DNA from: Mucilaginibacter agri
Lineage (GTDB): Bacteria > Bacteroidota > Bacteroidia > Sphingobacteriales > Sphingobacteriaceae
DNA length: 64,000 bases
Direction: 5' to 3'
NCBI RefSeq assembly: GCF_009928685.1
Contig: NZ_WWEO01000037.1
Span: 1-64,000, forward strand
Position 1 is the stretch's first letter. Each line of letters opens with the position of its first letter. Positions 43,087 through 54,790 of the stretch are shown here, in pieces. A model generated the notes under the pieces. It worked only from the letters and a program-made list of their open reading frames with translations. It did not search any database and was not told the origin of the DNA. A program made the translations under genes and the position numbers.

Positions 43087-44235
43087 ATGAAGATCAACTT
43101 CAGGCAGCCCAAATACGTGCTGCCCCTGCTCGCCCTGCCGTTTCTTTGCCTGTTCTTTTATGTCTGGCACAGCGGCTTTTCAAAACCTGAAACCGAGGTC
43201 AAACAGGACGCCGGCCTTAACAGCTCGGTCGGCAATGTTTCGGCTGTTGTCAGAAAAAAGGAACTGGCCGATAAACTCGACGCCTACCGGAATACCTACA
43301 AAGACGCTGATGGCTACTCTGCCGTTAATGTCATCCCTAAAGAGGCTTCCTCCAGTGGCTCGTTTAAAGACAACTATACCGGGAAAGAAAAACAAATCCT
43401 GGATTCCATCGACCATGCTATGAAGGCGAAGTATAATAATCCGGTTCCCAAAGCCGATCATGACCGCGCCATTGCCGGTATGCTTAACAGCACACCCCGT
43501 CAGCAAAGACAAAGCATTACAGGTAATCCCGTGCGGGAAAAGGATCCCATGGAGGTTTTTAAACAGCAAATGGCCTATATGGACAGCGTCAGCAAAATGA
43601 ACGATCCTGCCTATAAAGCCGAACAGCAGAAAAAACTGGCCCAGGAAAAAGCTGCCCGGCAAAAAGCCGCTGAAAAGATCCTCACAGTTACTAAAGCAGA
43701 TGCGCCGGACAATGATTTTAATACCGTAAAGCCTGCCGTTAATGACCATTTTATTACTGCGGCAATCGATGAGAACGTCACCGCCTACGCGGGTTCCCGT
43801 TTGCGACTGCGGCTCCTGGAAGACATTAAGGCAGGCGGTAACGCTGTCTCCAAAGGTACCTACGTTTTTGCACGCATCAGCGGTTTCTCGGAACAGCGGG
43901 TTACGCTGAGTATTAGCACCATCCTGTCAGACGGCAAAATACTGCCGGTCAAAATGGAAGTTTATGACCTGGACGGTTTGCCCGGACTTTATGTGCCTTC
44001 ATCGGCATTCCGGGAATTTACACGCGATCTGGGTAGCAATTCGGTTCAGGGGGTGACGATTGACGGCAATTCGACCGGCAGCCAGTTTATCATGAGTTCA
44101 GTTGACAAAATGTTCCAGTCGACCTCCTCCGCTATAGCCAGCCTGATCCGAAAGAATAAGGCCAAAATGAAATACAACTCCTATATCTACCTGATCGATA
44201 CCGGCGCCCTGCAGAACACGCAGAAAAGCTATTGA
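43087..44235 (+). CDS. traM: TraM, VirB10-like protein
   Basis: 382 residues from ATG 43087 (MKINFRQPKYVLPLL), 4 bp after the traL stop. The longer frame opening at 42943 is inside traL. A short N-terminal span is followed by a Lys/Ala/Gln-rich linker and a C-terminal beta domain with GSRLRLRLLEDIKAGGN, SKGTYVFARISGF, then ILPVKMEVYDLDGLPGLYVPSS and MFQSTSSAIASLIRKN. These match conjugative transposon TraM/VirB10-type core proteins. Confidence 0.88.
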   Translation: MKINFRQPKYVLPLLALPFLCLFFYVWHSGFSKPETEVKQDAGLNSSVGNVSAVVRKKELADKLDAYRNTYKDADGYSAVNVIPKEASSSGSFKDNYTGKEKQILDSIDHAMKAKYNNPVPKADHDRAIAGMLNSTPRQQRQSITGNPVREKDPMEVFKQQMAYMDSVSKMNDPAYKAEQQKKLAQEKAARQKAAEKILTVTKADAPDNDFNTVKPAVNDHFITAAIDENVTAYAGSRLRLRLLEDIKAGGNAVSKGTYVFARISGFSEQRVTLSISTILSDGKILPVKMEVYDLDGLPGLYVPSSAFREFTRDLGSNSVQGVTIDGNSTGSQFIMSSVDKMFQSTSSAIASLIRKNKAKMKYNSYIYLIDTGALQNTQKSY

Positions 44236-44290
44236 TCCCAAATGCCTGCGCCGCAGGTGCATAACTAAAATTTTCTTAAAGCCCATTTAA

Positions 44291-45085
44291 ATGAAAAAGC
44301 TGATTTTTTATATCTCCCTTTTGGTTTCCGCCGCTGTTCATGCGCAGGACACCATACCAACGGTTTATTTACCGCAAAACCTGACAGTTCATTTCGTTTC
44401 ACCTGAACCCATCCAATACGTTGATATCTCGTCAAAAGCACTGGCAGGTGACCTGCCGCTTAAAAACGTGCTGCGCATCCGGCTCAAAGACTCGGTCTCT
44501 AAATTTAAAGATGCCGTGGTGACGATCGCCGGCCAAAAGTTCATTGCACAATACCACGTCGTTCCCGGCACCAACGTCAGCCCAACAGCGATCAACATCC
44601 TGCCTGCGGCAATGAAGCCGCTGGACATATCCGGTATCGGGTTTTCAGAAAATCAACTGAAAACCATGGCCCTGTCCATATTTGCGGAAAAGCCATCCGG
44701 CAAGGTGGAGAAAGTGAAGCAATTCGGGCTGACAGGGCAGCTGAACCACGTCTACAGTGCCGGCGACTACCTGTTTCTGGATATCAGCTACAAGAATTCG
44801 ACAAGGCTTAAATACGATATCGAAGACCTTCGTTTCCGGATCGACGATAAAAAGGTAAATAAAGCCTCCAACGTACAGTCCGTCGAACTCCGGCCGGAAT
44901 TCTCCTTGTTTCCCGTGCCGTCTTTCGCCAAAAGCTACCGGAATATCCTGGTATTTAAAAAAATAAGCTTTCCGGGGAATAAAGTATTCATCGCGGAACT
45001 GAGCGAAAAGCAAATTTCAGGACGCATCATGAGTCTGAAAATCTCCTACAAGGATATCCTCGAAGCGGATACCCTTCCCAACTGA
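44291..45085 (+). CDS. traN: TraN, VirB9-like outer-membrane-associated protein
   Basis: 264 residues with a signal peptide (LISLLVSAAVHAQ-like), then PTVYLPQNLTVHFVSPEPIQYVDIS and the later YLFLDISYKNSTRLKYDIEDLRFRIDDKKVNKASNVQ, a typical TraN/VirB9-like beta-rich core. It is the last of the channel genes in the operon. A GC-rich hairpin (CCTGCG/CGCAGG, 44244-44256) lies before it without a T run. Confidence 0.88.
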   Translation: MKKLIFYISLLVSAAVHAQDTIPTVYLPQNLTVHFVSPEPIQYVDISSKALAGDLPLKNVLRIRLKDSVSKFKDAVVTIAGQKFIAQYHVVPGTNVSPTAINILPAAMKPLDISGIGFSENQLKTMALSIFAEKPSGKVEKVKQFGLTGQLNHVYSAGDYLFLDISYKNSTRLKYDIEDLRFRIDDKKVNKASNVQSVELRPEFSLFPVPSFAKSYRNILVFKKISFPGNKVFIAELSEKQISGRIMSLKISYKDILEADTLPN

Positions 45086-45091
45086 AATCTT

Positions 45092-45307
45092 ATGACACAG
45101 CCGACAGCCTATGATTACCTGAGGCTCATACTGGAAGAGGAATTCCTGGCAGCCTACCTGCGCTTTATCAACCAGGGCATACTGCACTATGAACTGACCA
45201 ACATCCAGGAAATATGTGCACCGCTGCTGGAAGGACTCGACGAGGACGACAGGTTCCTGCGCTACGAGATCATCGGAACCATTACTGATTATTTAGAGGA
45301 GGAATAG
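45092..45307 (+). CDS. Small acidic Tra-region protein
   Basis: 71 residues, strongly acidic and helical ([28 protein letters not shown]...). It is closely packed between traN (6 bp) and the methylase-helicase gene (2 bp), so it is certainly in the operon. I do not recognise it. Size and charge suggest a DNA-mimic or binding adaptor, but this is not testable by eye. Confidence 0.6.
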   Translation: MTQPTAYDYLRLILEEEFLAAYLRFINQGILHYELTNIQEICAPLLEGLDEDDRFLRYEIIGTITDYLEEE

Positions 45308-45309
45308 CT

Positions 45310-48300
45310 ATGGCATTTAGCAGCAGTAAACAACTGGCTGATAATATGTCAGCTATTCATATTGCCCTGAACTATATCGGGCAGGAACTATCCCCTCAAG
45401 AAATTGAAACGCTGAGCAGCTACGCGGGATTTGGTGGTATCAAAGCAGTGCTTTACCCCGCAGGACGTGAAGATGACGGGCAGCAGTTTGACATGTCCAA
45501 TGCGGATCTCAAACTTTGGCCCCAGGTTGTTCAGCTTCATGAACTGCTAAAAAGTAAACTTTCGGAGAAAGATTATAAACGCACCTTCGATTCTATCACG
45601 GCAAGCGTAGCTACCGCATTTTTCACCCCGCCATCCATACCGCAGGCGATTTATGGAGCGCTTAGTGGAACCGGTATTTTGCCGCGCCGGCTTTATGAAC
45701 CAAGTGCCGGAGCGGGGGTTTTTATACGGGAAGCCCTTAAGGCCTTTCCCGCCCTGGAAACAGTCAATGCCGTGGAAAAAGACTTGTTGACCGGAAGGAT
45801 TCTGACCGTGCTTGCCCAGGCGTTAGATCCGAAAATCAACATACAGGTCAGCGGCCTGGAGGAAACAGGGCCCCACGAAAAAGGGCAGTCCGATTTGGTG
45901 ATCAGCAACATTCCGTTCGGCAATTATTCGGTCTACGATCCGGCCTTCAACAACGCCGGCATCTCTTCGCGTATCCATAATTATTTTTTTGCCAAAGGCC
46001 TCGATAAACTGGCGGATGGCGGAATCCTGGCTTATTTAGTCACTGACGGTTTCCTGAACAGCCCGGGCAATGATATTGCGCGTAAATATCTGATGACCTC
46101 CGCCGACCTGATCAGCTTGACCGTAATGCCGGCAAACCTGATGAAAGAAAATGCGAACGTCGAAGTTGGTACGCACCTGATCGTTGTTCAAAAGAACGAT
46201 AAAAAACAGTCTTTAAGTGAGGCTGAAAGCCGGTTGCTGGAACTCGTTGAATGTGTGGGGCCCAAAGGGAACTACCACATGAATGGCTACCTGCAGGATC
46301 ATCCGGAATTGGCAATCGGCGACGAAGTTATTGAGGATACCAATGCTTACGGACAACCTAACCGGTATATCTGGCAAAACGGTGATATGGCCGACGTAGC
46401 GGCAGGATTGCAAACTCAGCTTGAAAATGATCTCGCTGCATTTATTGACCGTCAGCGCTGGGAAGCGATCGATTTTGGAAAACAACAAACCAGTGGCCTG
46501 AAGTTTACTTTTTTGCCTGTGCCTGAAGTGACGGAAGGCAATGCCATTGGCCAGCTCGGGTTATTCGATACCGTTCCCGCAGAGAACAATAATAAGGCGG
46601 TTGCTTACCTCAAGGAAATGGATAAGGCCACGGTGGATGAGCAGACGGCACGGATCATCAGCACGGTACGTACGACAGCGAAACCCATGCATGACAGTAT
46701 CGTCATGCTGACCGCAAGGGCGAAAACAAACAGCCGGTATCTCTACAAATTATTCAGCAACATTGCTGAGATACCATTGCCTGCGAAATGGCATACCGGC
46801 ACAGCACTGGGGAATGAGCTGGATGCCCTTTCGGCAAGGCTCAAATATTTCGCTTATGATTTCAGGTACGAAGGCGATACCAGCATCGAACCATCTTTTA
46901 AATTAGCTGCGGATCGCCCCAAAATGTTCTCCGACCTCCGGCCATGGTATGAAAAAGACACGCTGGTTTTGTTTGAAGGCAAACCCGGTTTGATTGGTGA
47001 ACCTCAAAACGGGGAAGCAACATTTACGCCGCTGGAGACCGGTGAACGCTTGGCTTATTACCGCAACTATGTGTCGCTTCGCGATACCTACTTTCAGCTT
47101 TCGCTCCAAGAGAGTGAATTTAAAACGGCCTACCCGGAACTGCGCAGCGCCCTTAACCGTCATTACGATTCATTCCTGGATAGCTATGGCGAACTGAACA
47201 GGCAGGGTAACCGCTCCAGACTACTGCTCGACAAGGCTTTCGGTTTTAGGGTACTATCGTCACTGGAATTAAAGCGGGGCGATATGTTTGAACGCTCGGA
47301 TATCTTCAAAGGCCCGCTGTTTCCGAACGAACAGGAATTCAAAACGGCCGATCCGGCTGACGCGCTGGCGAAATGCCTGAACGACACCGGCCGCGTAGAC
47401 CTTGGGCTGATCAGTGGGTTCACTGGTCTTGCCGAGGAGGATATCATTTATCGCCTCGATAAGCAGATACTGCTAAATCCAGGCAGCGGAGCCTGGGAAA
47501 CCACCGACGCCTACTTAGCAGGTAACGTGGTTGAAAAAATGAAAGTGGCCGAACAGGCTGTCTTGGATGACCCGGAAAACTTTCAATACCTGCGCAGCCT
47601 GACGGAGATACGCCGGGTGCAACCGGCATTTATTCCTTTCGAATTGCTGGACTTTAACCTTGGCGAACGGTGGTTGCCGGTCAGTTATTATGCCCGGTTC
47701 GCGTCCGACCTGTTTAAGCTTCCGGTCCAGATCAACTATTTTCCTTCTGTTGATACTTTTAAAGTTTCCTACAGTCATGGGAATACAACCACCGATGAGG
47801 AGTTTTCTGTTGTTCCCAAACAAAGTGATAAGCTGACCGGACGACCCTTATTAGAGCATGCCCTGGAAAACACCGCACCGCACATCACTTTTCCGGTTAA
47901 AGATGCAGACGGAAAGGAACGGCGTGTACCCGATACCGAAGCCATTCAGGCGGCTCACCGTAAGATCGAAACGATCAGGAACCGCTATAACGAATGGCTT
48001 GATGAACTGCCTCCGGAAGACAAGCAATTCATCGAAAAGCTGTACAATGAAACGTTCAACTGCTATGTGCTTCGCCAGTATGACGGCAGTCCTCTTAAAT
48101 TCCCGGGACTGGATTTAAAGGCACTTGGAATTCCGTCCCTCTTCAGCTCGCAACGCGATGCCGCCTGGCGTATCATTCAAAATCAGGGCGGCCTGATCGA
48201 TCACGAAGTAGGGCTTGGTAAAACGCTCACGATGATTATTTCGGCGGTCGAAATGAAGCGGCTCGGCATCGTTCACAAACCGATGATCCTTGCTTTGAAA

Positions 48301-50745
48301 GCCAATGTCAGCGCAATCAGGGATACTTTTCGCCAGGCCTATCCGAACGCGATGATTCTTGCGCCCGGGGAAAATGACTACCTGCCGGCCAAAAGGCAGC
48401 GCCTCTTCCATGAGATCAAAAACAATAACTGGGACTGCGTAATACTTACCCACGATCAGTTCGGAATGATTCCGCAGTCGCCGGAAATGCAGCGTTTGAT
48501 CTTTCAAACGGAACTGGACAACGTGACCGCCGATTTGACAACCCTAAGTACGCTGGGTGTTGCCATCAATAAAGCGATGCTGAAAGGGTTGGAGGTGCGG
48601 AAAAAGAACCTAACCACCCAGTTAAGCGCTATCCTCTATGCCATGGAAAGCCGCAAGGACACCGGCATCAATTTCCAGGAAATGGGGGTGGATCACCTCT
48701 TCATTGATGAGTCGCACAAATTCAAGAACCTCACCTTCACGACCAGGCACAATAGGGTAGCAGGATTGGGGAATATGGCCGGCAGTCAAAAAGCGCTGAA
48801 TATGCTTTTTGCGATCAGGACGCTGCAGCAGCAGTTCGACATGGATCTCAGCGTAACCTTTTTATCAGGAACGGCCATATCCAACAGCCTGACCGAGATG
48901 TATCTGATCTTCAAATACCTCCGTCCGAAAGAAATGGAGCGACAGCAGATCAGCAACTTCGATGCCTGGGCAGCAGTCTATGCAAGGAAAACAGTAGATT
49001 TCGAGTTCAGTGTAACCAACGAGATCAGGGCTAAAGAAAGGTTCCGCTACTTTATCAAAGTGCCGGAACTTGCGCGTTTCTATAATGAGATCACGGATTA
49101 CAAAACGGCTAAACACATTAATCAGGACAGGCCGGTTATTGACGAAAGACTGGTCAATATTCCGCCGACACCCGAACAGCAGGACTTCACCAAACGGTTA
49201 ATGAAATTCGCGAAAACAGGCGATGCCACGCTGATTGGACGCGCTCCGCTCAGTAGTGCGGAAGATATGGCCCGAATGCTGATTGCCACTAACTATGCCA
49301 AAAAAATGGCGGTCGATCTCCGGCTTGTCAGCGACTCGGCCTACAGCGATGATCCCGGCAATAAACTGAGTTATTGTGCCCGAAATGTCGCGCGGGAATA
49401 CAAGGAAAGTGCGGAGCATAAGGGCACGCAGATCATCTTTAGTGACATCGGCACGCCAAAGTCGGATGGTTTCAACGTTTATGATGCGCTGAAAACAAAA
49501 CTGGTTGAAGATTTCGATATCCCCGAGGGAGAGATCACCTTCATCCATAACTGGACCGACAAGCAAAAACCTGAACTGTTTCGCAGGATGAACGCCGGCG
49601 GGATACGGGTATTGCTGGGAAGCACGGACAAAGCAGGTACCGGGCTTAATGTTCAGGAACGAATTGTTGCACTTCACCATCTGGATATCCCCTGGAAGCC
49701 ATCAGAGTTGGAACAACGCGACGGACGCGGTGCAAGACCGGGTAACTGGGTCGCAAAAATGTTTTACGGCAACACGGTTCGTAATTATATCTATGCAGTA
49801 GAACAATCGCTGGACAATTACAAATTCGGGTTGCTGAAAAACAAACAAACCTTCATCAGCCAGATGAAAAATTCCGAGCTGAGCAAACGTGTCATCGACG
49901 AAGGTGCAATGGATGAACAAAGCGGGATGAACTTTTCTGAATATATCGCTATTCTATCCGGAAATACTTCTTTGCTGGAAAAAACCAAGCTGGAGAAGAA
50001 AGTAGCCGAGCTGGAGGCTCATAAATCTTCGCATTTTAAAGATGTAGCCCGCAGCCGCTATCTGCTCGAAGACAAGGAAAAGGAACGCAGCGGAACTGCT
50101 TCTATGCTCGGCAAATTGCTGGCCGATCAGCATGCTTACCATAAAGTCTTAAAAGAAGATACAAAAGGTAATAAGATCAACGCGATCAGCCTGTCCTCCC
50201 TTCATTCAGCTGACCCTGCCCTTATCGGTGCGGAGATAATCCGGCTCTACAGAAAATGGGAACCTAAAAATCCGGGTCAGCATGAAATGAAGATCGGGGA
50301 ATTGTATGGGTTCAATCTTTTTGTTTCCCGCGAAATGGCCTGGGTGCAGCACAAGGAAGGCAGCAAATATGAACATGTACGCAGCCTGTATGCGCAGAGC
50401 CGGGAAACAGGTGTTAAATACAGGCGAAACAATGGAATCCCCAATACAGATAATCCCAAAAATGCCGCAAGGTATTTCCTGAATGCCATTGACCATGTGG
50501 CTTCACTTGCAGCCACTTACCGGGGTAAGCTTGCCGACCTTGAAAAGGAAATTCCCGCTATCAAAGCGTTGACAGAAAAACCTTTTGAACAGGAAAAGCA
50601 GCTCGTCAAGCTAAAAACAGAATTGGCAGACCTCGAACTGGAGATCAGCCGTGCGATCACGGAACGAGATCAGGAACCCGGGATCGAAGATGTCCTCAAT
50701 GAAGATATCGAGGCTGAAGAAGTAGTTTACAAACCTAAGCGCTGA
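45310..50745 (+). CDS. Giant methylase-helicase protein of conjugative elements
   Basis: 1,811 residues. The first 300 hold an adenine-methylase fold: motif [12 protein letters not shown] and motif [10 protein letters not shown] (the N-P-P-Y/F family with I for the first P). From about residue 960 to 1,500 there is an SNF2-type helicase: [13 protein letters not shown] (P loop), [10 protein letters not shown] (DEAH box variant), then [13 protein letters not shown] and [12 protein letters not shown] (motifs V and VI). The last 250 are charged coiled-coil. Such fusions are carried by CTnDOT-like and ICE elements and may modify or remodel incoming DNA against restriction. The largest gene in the window. 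Confidence 0.88.
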   Translation: MAFSSSKQLADNMSAIHIALNYIGQELSPQEIETLSSYAGFGGIKAVLYPAGREDDGQQFDMSNADLKLWPQVVQLHELLKSKLSEKDYKRTFDSITASVATAFFTPPSIPQAIYGALSGTGILPRRLYEPSAGAGVFIREALKAFPALETVNAVEKDLLTGRILTVLAQALDPKINIQVSGLEETGPHEKGQSDLVISNIPFGNYSVYDPAFNNAGISSRIHNYFFAKGLDKLADGGILAYLVTDGFLNSPGNDIARKYLMTSADLISLTVMPANLMKENANVEVGTHLIVVQKNDKKQSLSEAESRLLELVECVGPKGNYHMNGYLQDHPELAIGDEVIEDTNAYGQPNRYIWQNGDMADVAAGLQTQLENDLAAFIDRQRWEAIDFGKQQTSGLKFTFLPVPEVTEGNAIGQLGLFDTVPAENNNKAVAYLKEMDKATVDEQTARIISTVRTTAKPMHDSIVMLTARAKTNSRYLYKLFSNIAEIPLPAKWHTGTALGNELDALSARLKYFAYDFRYEGDTSIEPSFKLAADRPKMFSDLRPWYEKDTLVLFEGKPGLIGEPQNGEATFTPLETGERLAYYRNYVSLRDTYFQLSLQESEFKTAYPELRSALNRHYDSFLDSYGELNRQGNRSRLLLDKAFGFRVLSSLELKRGDMFERSDIFKGPLFPNEQEFKTADPADALAKCLNDTGRVDLGLISGFTGLAEEDIIYRLDKQILLNPGSGAWETTDAYLAGNVVEKMKVAEQAVLDDPENFQYLRSLTEIRRVQPAFIPFELLDFNLGERWLPVSYYARFASDLFKLPVQINYFPSVDTFKVSYSHGNTTTDEEFSVVPKQSDKLTGRPLLEHALENTAPHITFPVKDADGKERRVPDTEAIQAAHRKIETIRNRYNEWLDELPPEDKQFIEKLYNETFNCYVLRQYDGSPLKFPGLDLKALGIPSLFSSQRDAAWRIIQNQGGLIDHEVGLGKTLTMIISAVEMKRLGIVHKPMILALKANVSAIRDTFRQAYPNAMILAPGENDYLPAKRQRLFHEIKNNNWDCVILTHDQFGMIPQSPEMQRLIFQTELDNVTADLTTLSTLGVAINKAMLKGLEVRKKNLTTQLSAILYAMESRKDTGINFQEMGVDHLFIDESHKFKNLTFTTRHNRVAGLGNMAGSQKALNMLFAIRTLQQQFDMDLSVTFLSGTAISNSLTEMYLIFKYLRPKEMERQQISNFDAWAAVYARKTVDFEFSVTNEIRAKERFRYFIKVPELARFYNEITDYKTAKHINQDRPVIDERLVNIPPTPEQQDFTKRLMKFAKTGDATLIGRAPLSSAEDMARMLIATNYAKKMAVDLRLVSDSAYSDDPGNKLSYCARNVAREYKESAEHKGTQIIFSDIGTPKSDGFNVYDALKTKLVEDFDIPEGEITFIHNWTDKQKPELFRRMNAGGIRVLLGSTDKAGTGLNVQERIVALHHLDIPWKPSELEQRDGRGARPGNWVAKMFYGNTVRNYIYAVEQSLDNYKFGLLKNKQTFISQMKNSELSKRVIDEGAMDEQSGMNFSEYIAILSGNTSLLEKTKLEKKVAELEAHKSSHFKDVARSRYLLEDKEKERSGTASMLGKLLADQHAYHKVLKEDTKGNKINAISLSSLHSADPALIGAEIIRLYRKWEPKNPGQHEMKIGELYGFNLFVSREMAWVQHKEGSKYEHVRSLYAQSRETGVKYRRNNGIPNTDNPKNAARYFLNAIDHVASLAATYRGKLADLEKEIPAIKALTEKPFEQEKQLVKLKTELADLELEISRAITERDQEPGIEDVLNEDIEAEEVVYKPKR

Positions 50746-50809
50746 TAATCAGCTGAATTTTACAGTCCCAAACAGCTGATAATCATCAGCATCTATTAAC
50801 AAATGCTTT

Positions 50810-52801
50810 ATGGAAGAAACGCGTGAACAGCAGAAGCTGCATGGCTTCCTGCAATGCGGCATCTATATATCTATTCTTTTGGAAGCCGCCATATTTATTT
50901 ATCGTAACGCGCCGTTTTGGGGCGTTTTTCATTCCCCGCTGGAAAAGATCAGCCATATACCAGTATACAGCTGTCTCCTTTACAGTAAACTGGCCACCTT
51001 CGGGCTGATCTGCCTGGTAAGTGTCGGGACGCTGGCAAAAAAGAAAACGGATCTCGATCCCCAAAAACATATCGTTTATCCGCTCGCACTGGGTATGTTG
51101 CTCTTTTTCGGCTGTCAGGCATTCCAGGGACGAGCCTCGCCGATGGTTTTTCCTTTTACCAGCCGTTACGACCTGGCCTACCTTTTCTGTTCAGTCATCG
51201 GCGCTATGCTCATCAGCATGGCGATGGACAACATTTCTAAAATGATCAGTTCCGGCCTTGGTAAGGATAAATGGAATACGGAAGCCGAAAGCTTCATGCA
51301 GCCGGTCAAAAAAGTAGAAACGCCCTATTCGGTGAATATACCGATGTTGTTCTATCACGACCGAAAAGTGCGCAGCGGCTGGATCAATATCTGCAACGTC
51401 TTTCGCGGTACGATCGTGATCGGTACGCCCGGTTCAGGTAAGAGCTTTTCCATTGTGAACCCTTTTATCCGGCAGCTGATCGCCAAGGAATTTGCCGTTT
51501 GTCTTTACGACTTTAAATTCCCCGATCTTGGGCAGATCGCTTACTATCATTTCCTGAAGGCCAGGCAGGAAGGTAAATTGAAAGGCTATGCCTTCCATGT
51601 CCTTAACCTGAATGATCCCAAGAAAAGCCGCCGCATCAATCCCTGGCGCGCGGATTATATCCGAACGCTGGCCGATGCCGCCGAAACTGCCGAAGGATTG
51701 GTTGAGGCACTGAAAAAAGGCGATAAGTCCGGTGGCAGCGATCAGTTCTTTACCCAATCTGCCATCAACTTTCTGGCATCCTGCATCTATTTTCTGAGCA
51801 AATATGCCGATGGCAGATATTCCAGTTTGCCGCATGTGCTGGCGATGCTTAACCGCACTTACGAGGAAATTTTTAATGCGCTCGTTTCAGAACCGGAACT
51901 GCGCTCATTGATGTCGCCCTTCATGACTGCCTATCATGCCAAAGCATTCGACCAGCTCGAAGGGCAGATCGGAACGCTGAAAGTATTTATCAGCAGGCTG
52001 GCCACGAAAGAAACGTACTGGGTGTTTTCGGGCGACGATTTCGACCTGAAAATATCGGACAACAAAACACCGGGCATGCTCGTGCTGGCCAATGATCCCA
52101 ACACCCAGAACATCAACTCCGCCTGCTATTCCATCGTCATCAACCGGTTGACCAGGCTCATCAATACCAAAGGAAACCTGCCCTCGGCACTGATCGTCGA
52201 TGAGGTGCCCACATTGTTTGTTCATAAGGTCGAGAACCTGATCGCAACGGCCAGAAGTAATAAGGTCGCCGTTTTAATGGGCCTGCAGGAGCTGCCCCAG
52301 TTTAACCAGCAGTACGGTAAAGATACCGCAGCAACAATCACTGCCGTGGTTGGTAACGTCCTGTCGGGATCCGTCCGGAATAAGGAAACGCTGGAATGGC
52401 TTGAACGCCTTTTCGGGAAGTCCAAACAGATTGGCGAAGGGCTGTCAATCGACCGCAACAAGACATCCACCTCCCTGAATGAAAAACTGGAAGTGCTGAT
52501 TCCTGCCGGTAAGATCGCCTCCCTCAACTCCGGAGAAATGGTAGGCGTGATTGCAGCTGACGTTCAGGAAAAATTCACGGGGCAGTTTGAAACGGCCGCA
52601 GTGAACTGCCGCATCAACCTCGATATGGCCGAGATCTCCGGCGAGGAAAAGAACTATAAACCGCTACCGGCCTATTACGATTTCGGTGACCGCTGCAACG
52701 AGATACTGACCCAAAACTTCAACCGGATCACCCAGGAAATAGAAAACATGGTGCTGCTGTTCAGGCAGCCGCAGAATCCACAAAAACCAAAAACTATGTA
52801 A
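50810..52801 (+). CDS. Type IV coupling protein (VirD4/TraG-family, called MobC in CTnDOT)
   Basis: 663 residues. N-terminal membrane segments (GIYISILLEAAIFIY, GMLLFFGCQAF, YLFCSVIGAMLISMAM), then Walker A GTPGSGKSFSIVNPF and Walker B ALIVDEVPTLF, with MGLQELPQFNQQYGKD downstream. It links the relaxosome to the channel. The start ATG is 64 bp after the methylase-helicase stop. Confidence 0.93.
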   Translation: MEETREQQKLHGFLQCGIYISILLEAAIFIYRNAPFWGVFHSPLEKISHIPVYSCLLYSKLATFGLICLVSVGTLAKKKTDLDPQKHIVYPLALGMLLFFGCQAFQGRASPMVFPFTSRYDLAYLFCSVIGAMLISMAMDNISKMISSGLGKDKWNTEAESFMQPVKKVETPYSVNIPMLFYHDRKVRSGWINICNVFRGTIVIGTPGSGKSFSIVNPFIRQLIAKEFAVCLYDFKFPDLGQIAYYHFLKARQEGKLKGYAFHVLNLNDPKKSRRINPWRADYIRTLADAAETAEGLVEALKKGDKSGGSDQFFTQSAINFLASCIYFLSKYADGRYSSLPHVLAMLNRTYEEIFNALVSEPELRSLMSPFMTAYHAKAFDQLEGQIGTLKVFISRLATKETYWVFSGDDFDLKISDNKTPGMLVLANDPNTQNINSACYSIVINRLTRLINTKGNLPSALIVDEVPTLFVHKVENLIATARSNKVAVLMGLQELPQFNQQYGKDTAATITAVVGNVLSGSVRNKETLEWLERLFGKSKQIGEGLSIDRNKTSTSLNEKLEVLIPAGKIASLNSGEMVGVIAADVQEKFTGQFETAAVNCRINLDMAEISGEEKNYKPLPAYYDFGDRCNEILTQNFNRITQEIENMVLLFRQPQNPQKPKTM

Positions 52802-52802
52802 C

Positions 52803-53207
52803 ATGAAAAATCAAGAATTAAACGGCGCTTTCGTGCTCGTTGATCCGCGCCTGGAAAATGACCCGGCGAGGGGACAGGGCAGGCTTGCCATGGTCAACTA
52901 TGAAAGTCTGGACAATAAGGTCTATGTTTCACTCGAAACCGGAAGGGAGGCTGTTTATGATCGCGAAGAACTTTTAAAACTGAAACCCAAAGAAGACATC
53001 ATTGCGGCCCTCTCGGATATTGATCCGAAGGTCAGCGAAAGGGACTATTTGGAGCTTTATAAGATCACCCTGCTGCAGGATCGCGGCACGCTGAAGTCTT
53101 CCGGTCAGGCGCTGCAGATCGTACAGGAACGTCCGCAGCTTTTAGATCTGGCAACCCAACCGGCCTTCACGGTGGAGCAGGCACTCGAAAAATCTCAAGC
53201 CCGATGA
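52803..53207 (+). CDS. Uncharacterised Tra-region protein
   Basis: 134 residues, soluble, acidic and helical at the end (KDIIAALSDIDPKVSERDYLELYKITLLQDRGTLKSSGQALQIV). The middle VYVSLETGREAVYDREELLKLKPK looks like a small beta unit. It starts 1 bp after the coupling protein and overlaps the M23 gene by 4 nt. Function unknown. Confidence 0.65.
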   Translation: MKNQELNGAFVLVDPRLENDPARGQGRLAMVNYESLDNKVYVSLETGREAVYDREELLKLKPKEDIIAALSDIDPKVSERDYLELYKITLLQDRGTLKSSGQALQIVQERPQLLDLATQPAFTVEQALEKSQAR

Positions 53208-53638
53208 GAACAGCAGCAGGACTATGGATCATTTGCCTGCCGCTGCTCAAATTGTCGATCAACTCTTCCTTCGGTTACCGGCTTCATCCCCTCACCGGCA
53301 AATATGCGTTTCATAACGGTGTCGATTTCAAGGCCAGATCAGACACGGTCTTTGCCATGATGGACGGTACCGTAGCAGCTGTCGCCTACGACGATCTGTC
53401 CGGCACTCATATCAGGATTGATCACGGCAACGGAATTACATCTGTCTCGGGCCACCTCAGCCACGTGCTGGTATTACCTGGAGAAGAAGTCATAGCAGGA
53501 CAGCCCATCGCCATTACCGGGAAAACCGGTCGGATTACCGGTGAGCACCTGCATTTCAGCCTCTATCTACATCAGCGCTGTGTCGACCCGCTCGAATTCA
53601 TTTATCAAGCAATAAAAAACAATAAACATCATGAGTAA
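53204..53638 (+). CDS. M23-family peptidoglycan endopeptidase
   Basis: 144 residues: hydrophobic N terminus that may act as a signal, then the M23/LysM-less lysostaphin-type core. Zinc ligands are visible: HNGVD (His37, Asp41) and GEHLHF (His115, His117), with SGHLSHV (His84) between. In conjugation operons such enzymes open the wall for the channel. Overlaps the next gene by 8 nt. Confidence 0.9.
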   Translation: MRTAAGLWIICLPLLKLSINSSFGYRLHPLTGKYAFHNGVDFKARSDTVFAMMDGTVAAVAYDDLSGTHIRIDHGNGITSVSGHLSHVLVLPGEEVIAGQPIAITGKTGRITGEHLHFSLYLHQRCVDPLEFIYQAIKNNKHHE

Positions 53639-54788
53639 AAACTTCAAACCACTGTACGTACAGGTAGCAGAAAAACTGACGGCACAGTTCAAGGAGGGTA
53701 CATCCCCAATCCAAAAACCAATTAAAGAAAATGGTTTGCCTGCTTTCGTGGCACCGGTAAATCCGATCACCGGTAAAGGCTATAGCGCCTTGAACGCTAT
53801 TAATCTGGCACTTAAAGGCCATGACGATCCCCGTTGGATGTCAGCTGATACCGCCAGTTTCAACAACTACCAGGTGAAAGAAGGATCAAAAGGAACGCTG
53901 ATCAATTTCCCTAAAAAAAACGAAATACAAGCTGTGCGCCGACCGGATGGTTCCAAGATCAAAGATGATGACGGCAATACGGTGACCAGGACCGTAGAGT
54001 TCGATAAGGTGCAAAATGGCAAGGCGTTCTTGTTTAACGCAACCCAGATCAAAGACATCCCGCCATTGGCCGAATGGCTAAAGGCCACCCAAAGGCCCGG
54101 TGATCTTTCGCCTGTTGAAAAAGCGGAAAAGCTGATCCGCGATAGCGGCGCAGTCATTGTACATGGGGGCGAGGAAGCATTCTACGATAAAATTAAGGAC
54201 GAGATCCACCTGCCGGAAATCGAGCAATTTGACAACGATACCAGGTATTACCAGGCGGCCATACACCAGCTTGCCCACTGGACCGGGCACGAAAGCCGTC
54301 TGAACCGCCAGATGGACGGTAACCTGGGCTCCGTAAAGTATGCGCCCGAAGAGCTGCGGGCGTCCATTGCCGCTATGCTGATCGGCGCGGAATTAAAGAT
54401 CGGTCATAGCTTCGGCCAACACCCGGCCTACACCGGTACCTGGTCAAAAATGCTGAAGGATGAACCCTTCGAAATGTCCCGCGCTGCGGCGGATGCCCAA
54501 AAAATTGCCAACAAATTGTTGGGAAGGGAAGAAAAACGCGAGATCATACAGGAAGCCACATTAAATACTTCCCTTTCCAAAGGGGAGGAGATCCCCTACA
54601 ATGGAACATCCTATAAAGTGCTGGATAAAAAAGGCAGGAATTTCGAGATGGAGAAAGCAGATACCGGCGAGAAGTTCAAACTGAAGCCGACCGATAAACT
54701 GTTCGGCAACCTTATCGATGCACGGAACAACCCGGCCTCGCAAGAAATGGAATTAACAGCGGAACAAACCCATAAAATCGGAAGATAA
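53631..54788 (+). CDS. ArdC-like antirestriction protein
   Basis: 385 residues. The N-terminal ArdC ssDNA-binding domain includes NPITGKGYSALNAINLALKGHDDPRWMSADTA, followed by a zincin domain with the HxxxH motif HQLAHWTGHESRLNR (His212, His216). In zincins the residue after the first His is Glu; here it is Gln213, so the peptidase may be inactive. ArdC proteins of mobile elements protect incoming DNA from restriction. A C-terminal unit (YKVLDKKGRNFEMEKADTGEKFKLKPTDKLF) is extra. Confidence 0.88.
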   Translation: MSKNFKPLYVQVAEKLTAQFKEGTSPIQKPIKENGLPAFVAPVNPITGKGYSALNAINLALKGHDDPRWMSADTASFNNYQVKEGSKGTLINFPKKNEIQAVRRPDGSKIKDDDGNTVTRTVEFDKVQNGKAFLFNATQIKDIPPLAEWLKATQRPGDLSPVEKAEKLIRDSGAVIVHGGEEAFYDKIKDEIHLPEIEQFDNDTRYYQAAIHQLAHWTGHESRLNRQMDGNLGSVKYAPEELRASIAAMLIGAELKIGHSFGQHPAYTGTWSKMLKDEPFEMSRAAADAQKIANKLLGREEKREIIQEATLNTSLSKGEEIPYNGTSYKVLDKKGRNFEMEKADTGEKFKLKPTDKLFGNLIDARNNPASQEMELTAEQTHKIGR

Positions 54789-54790
54789 AC

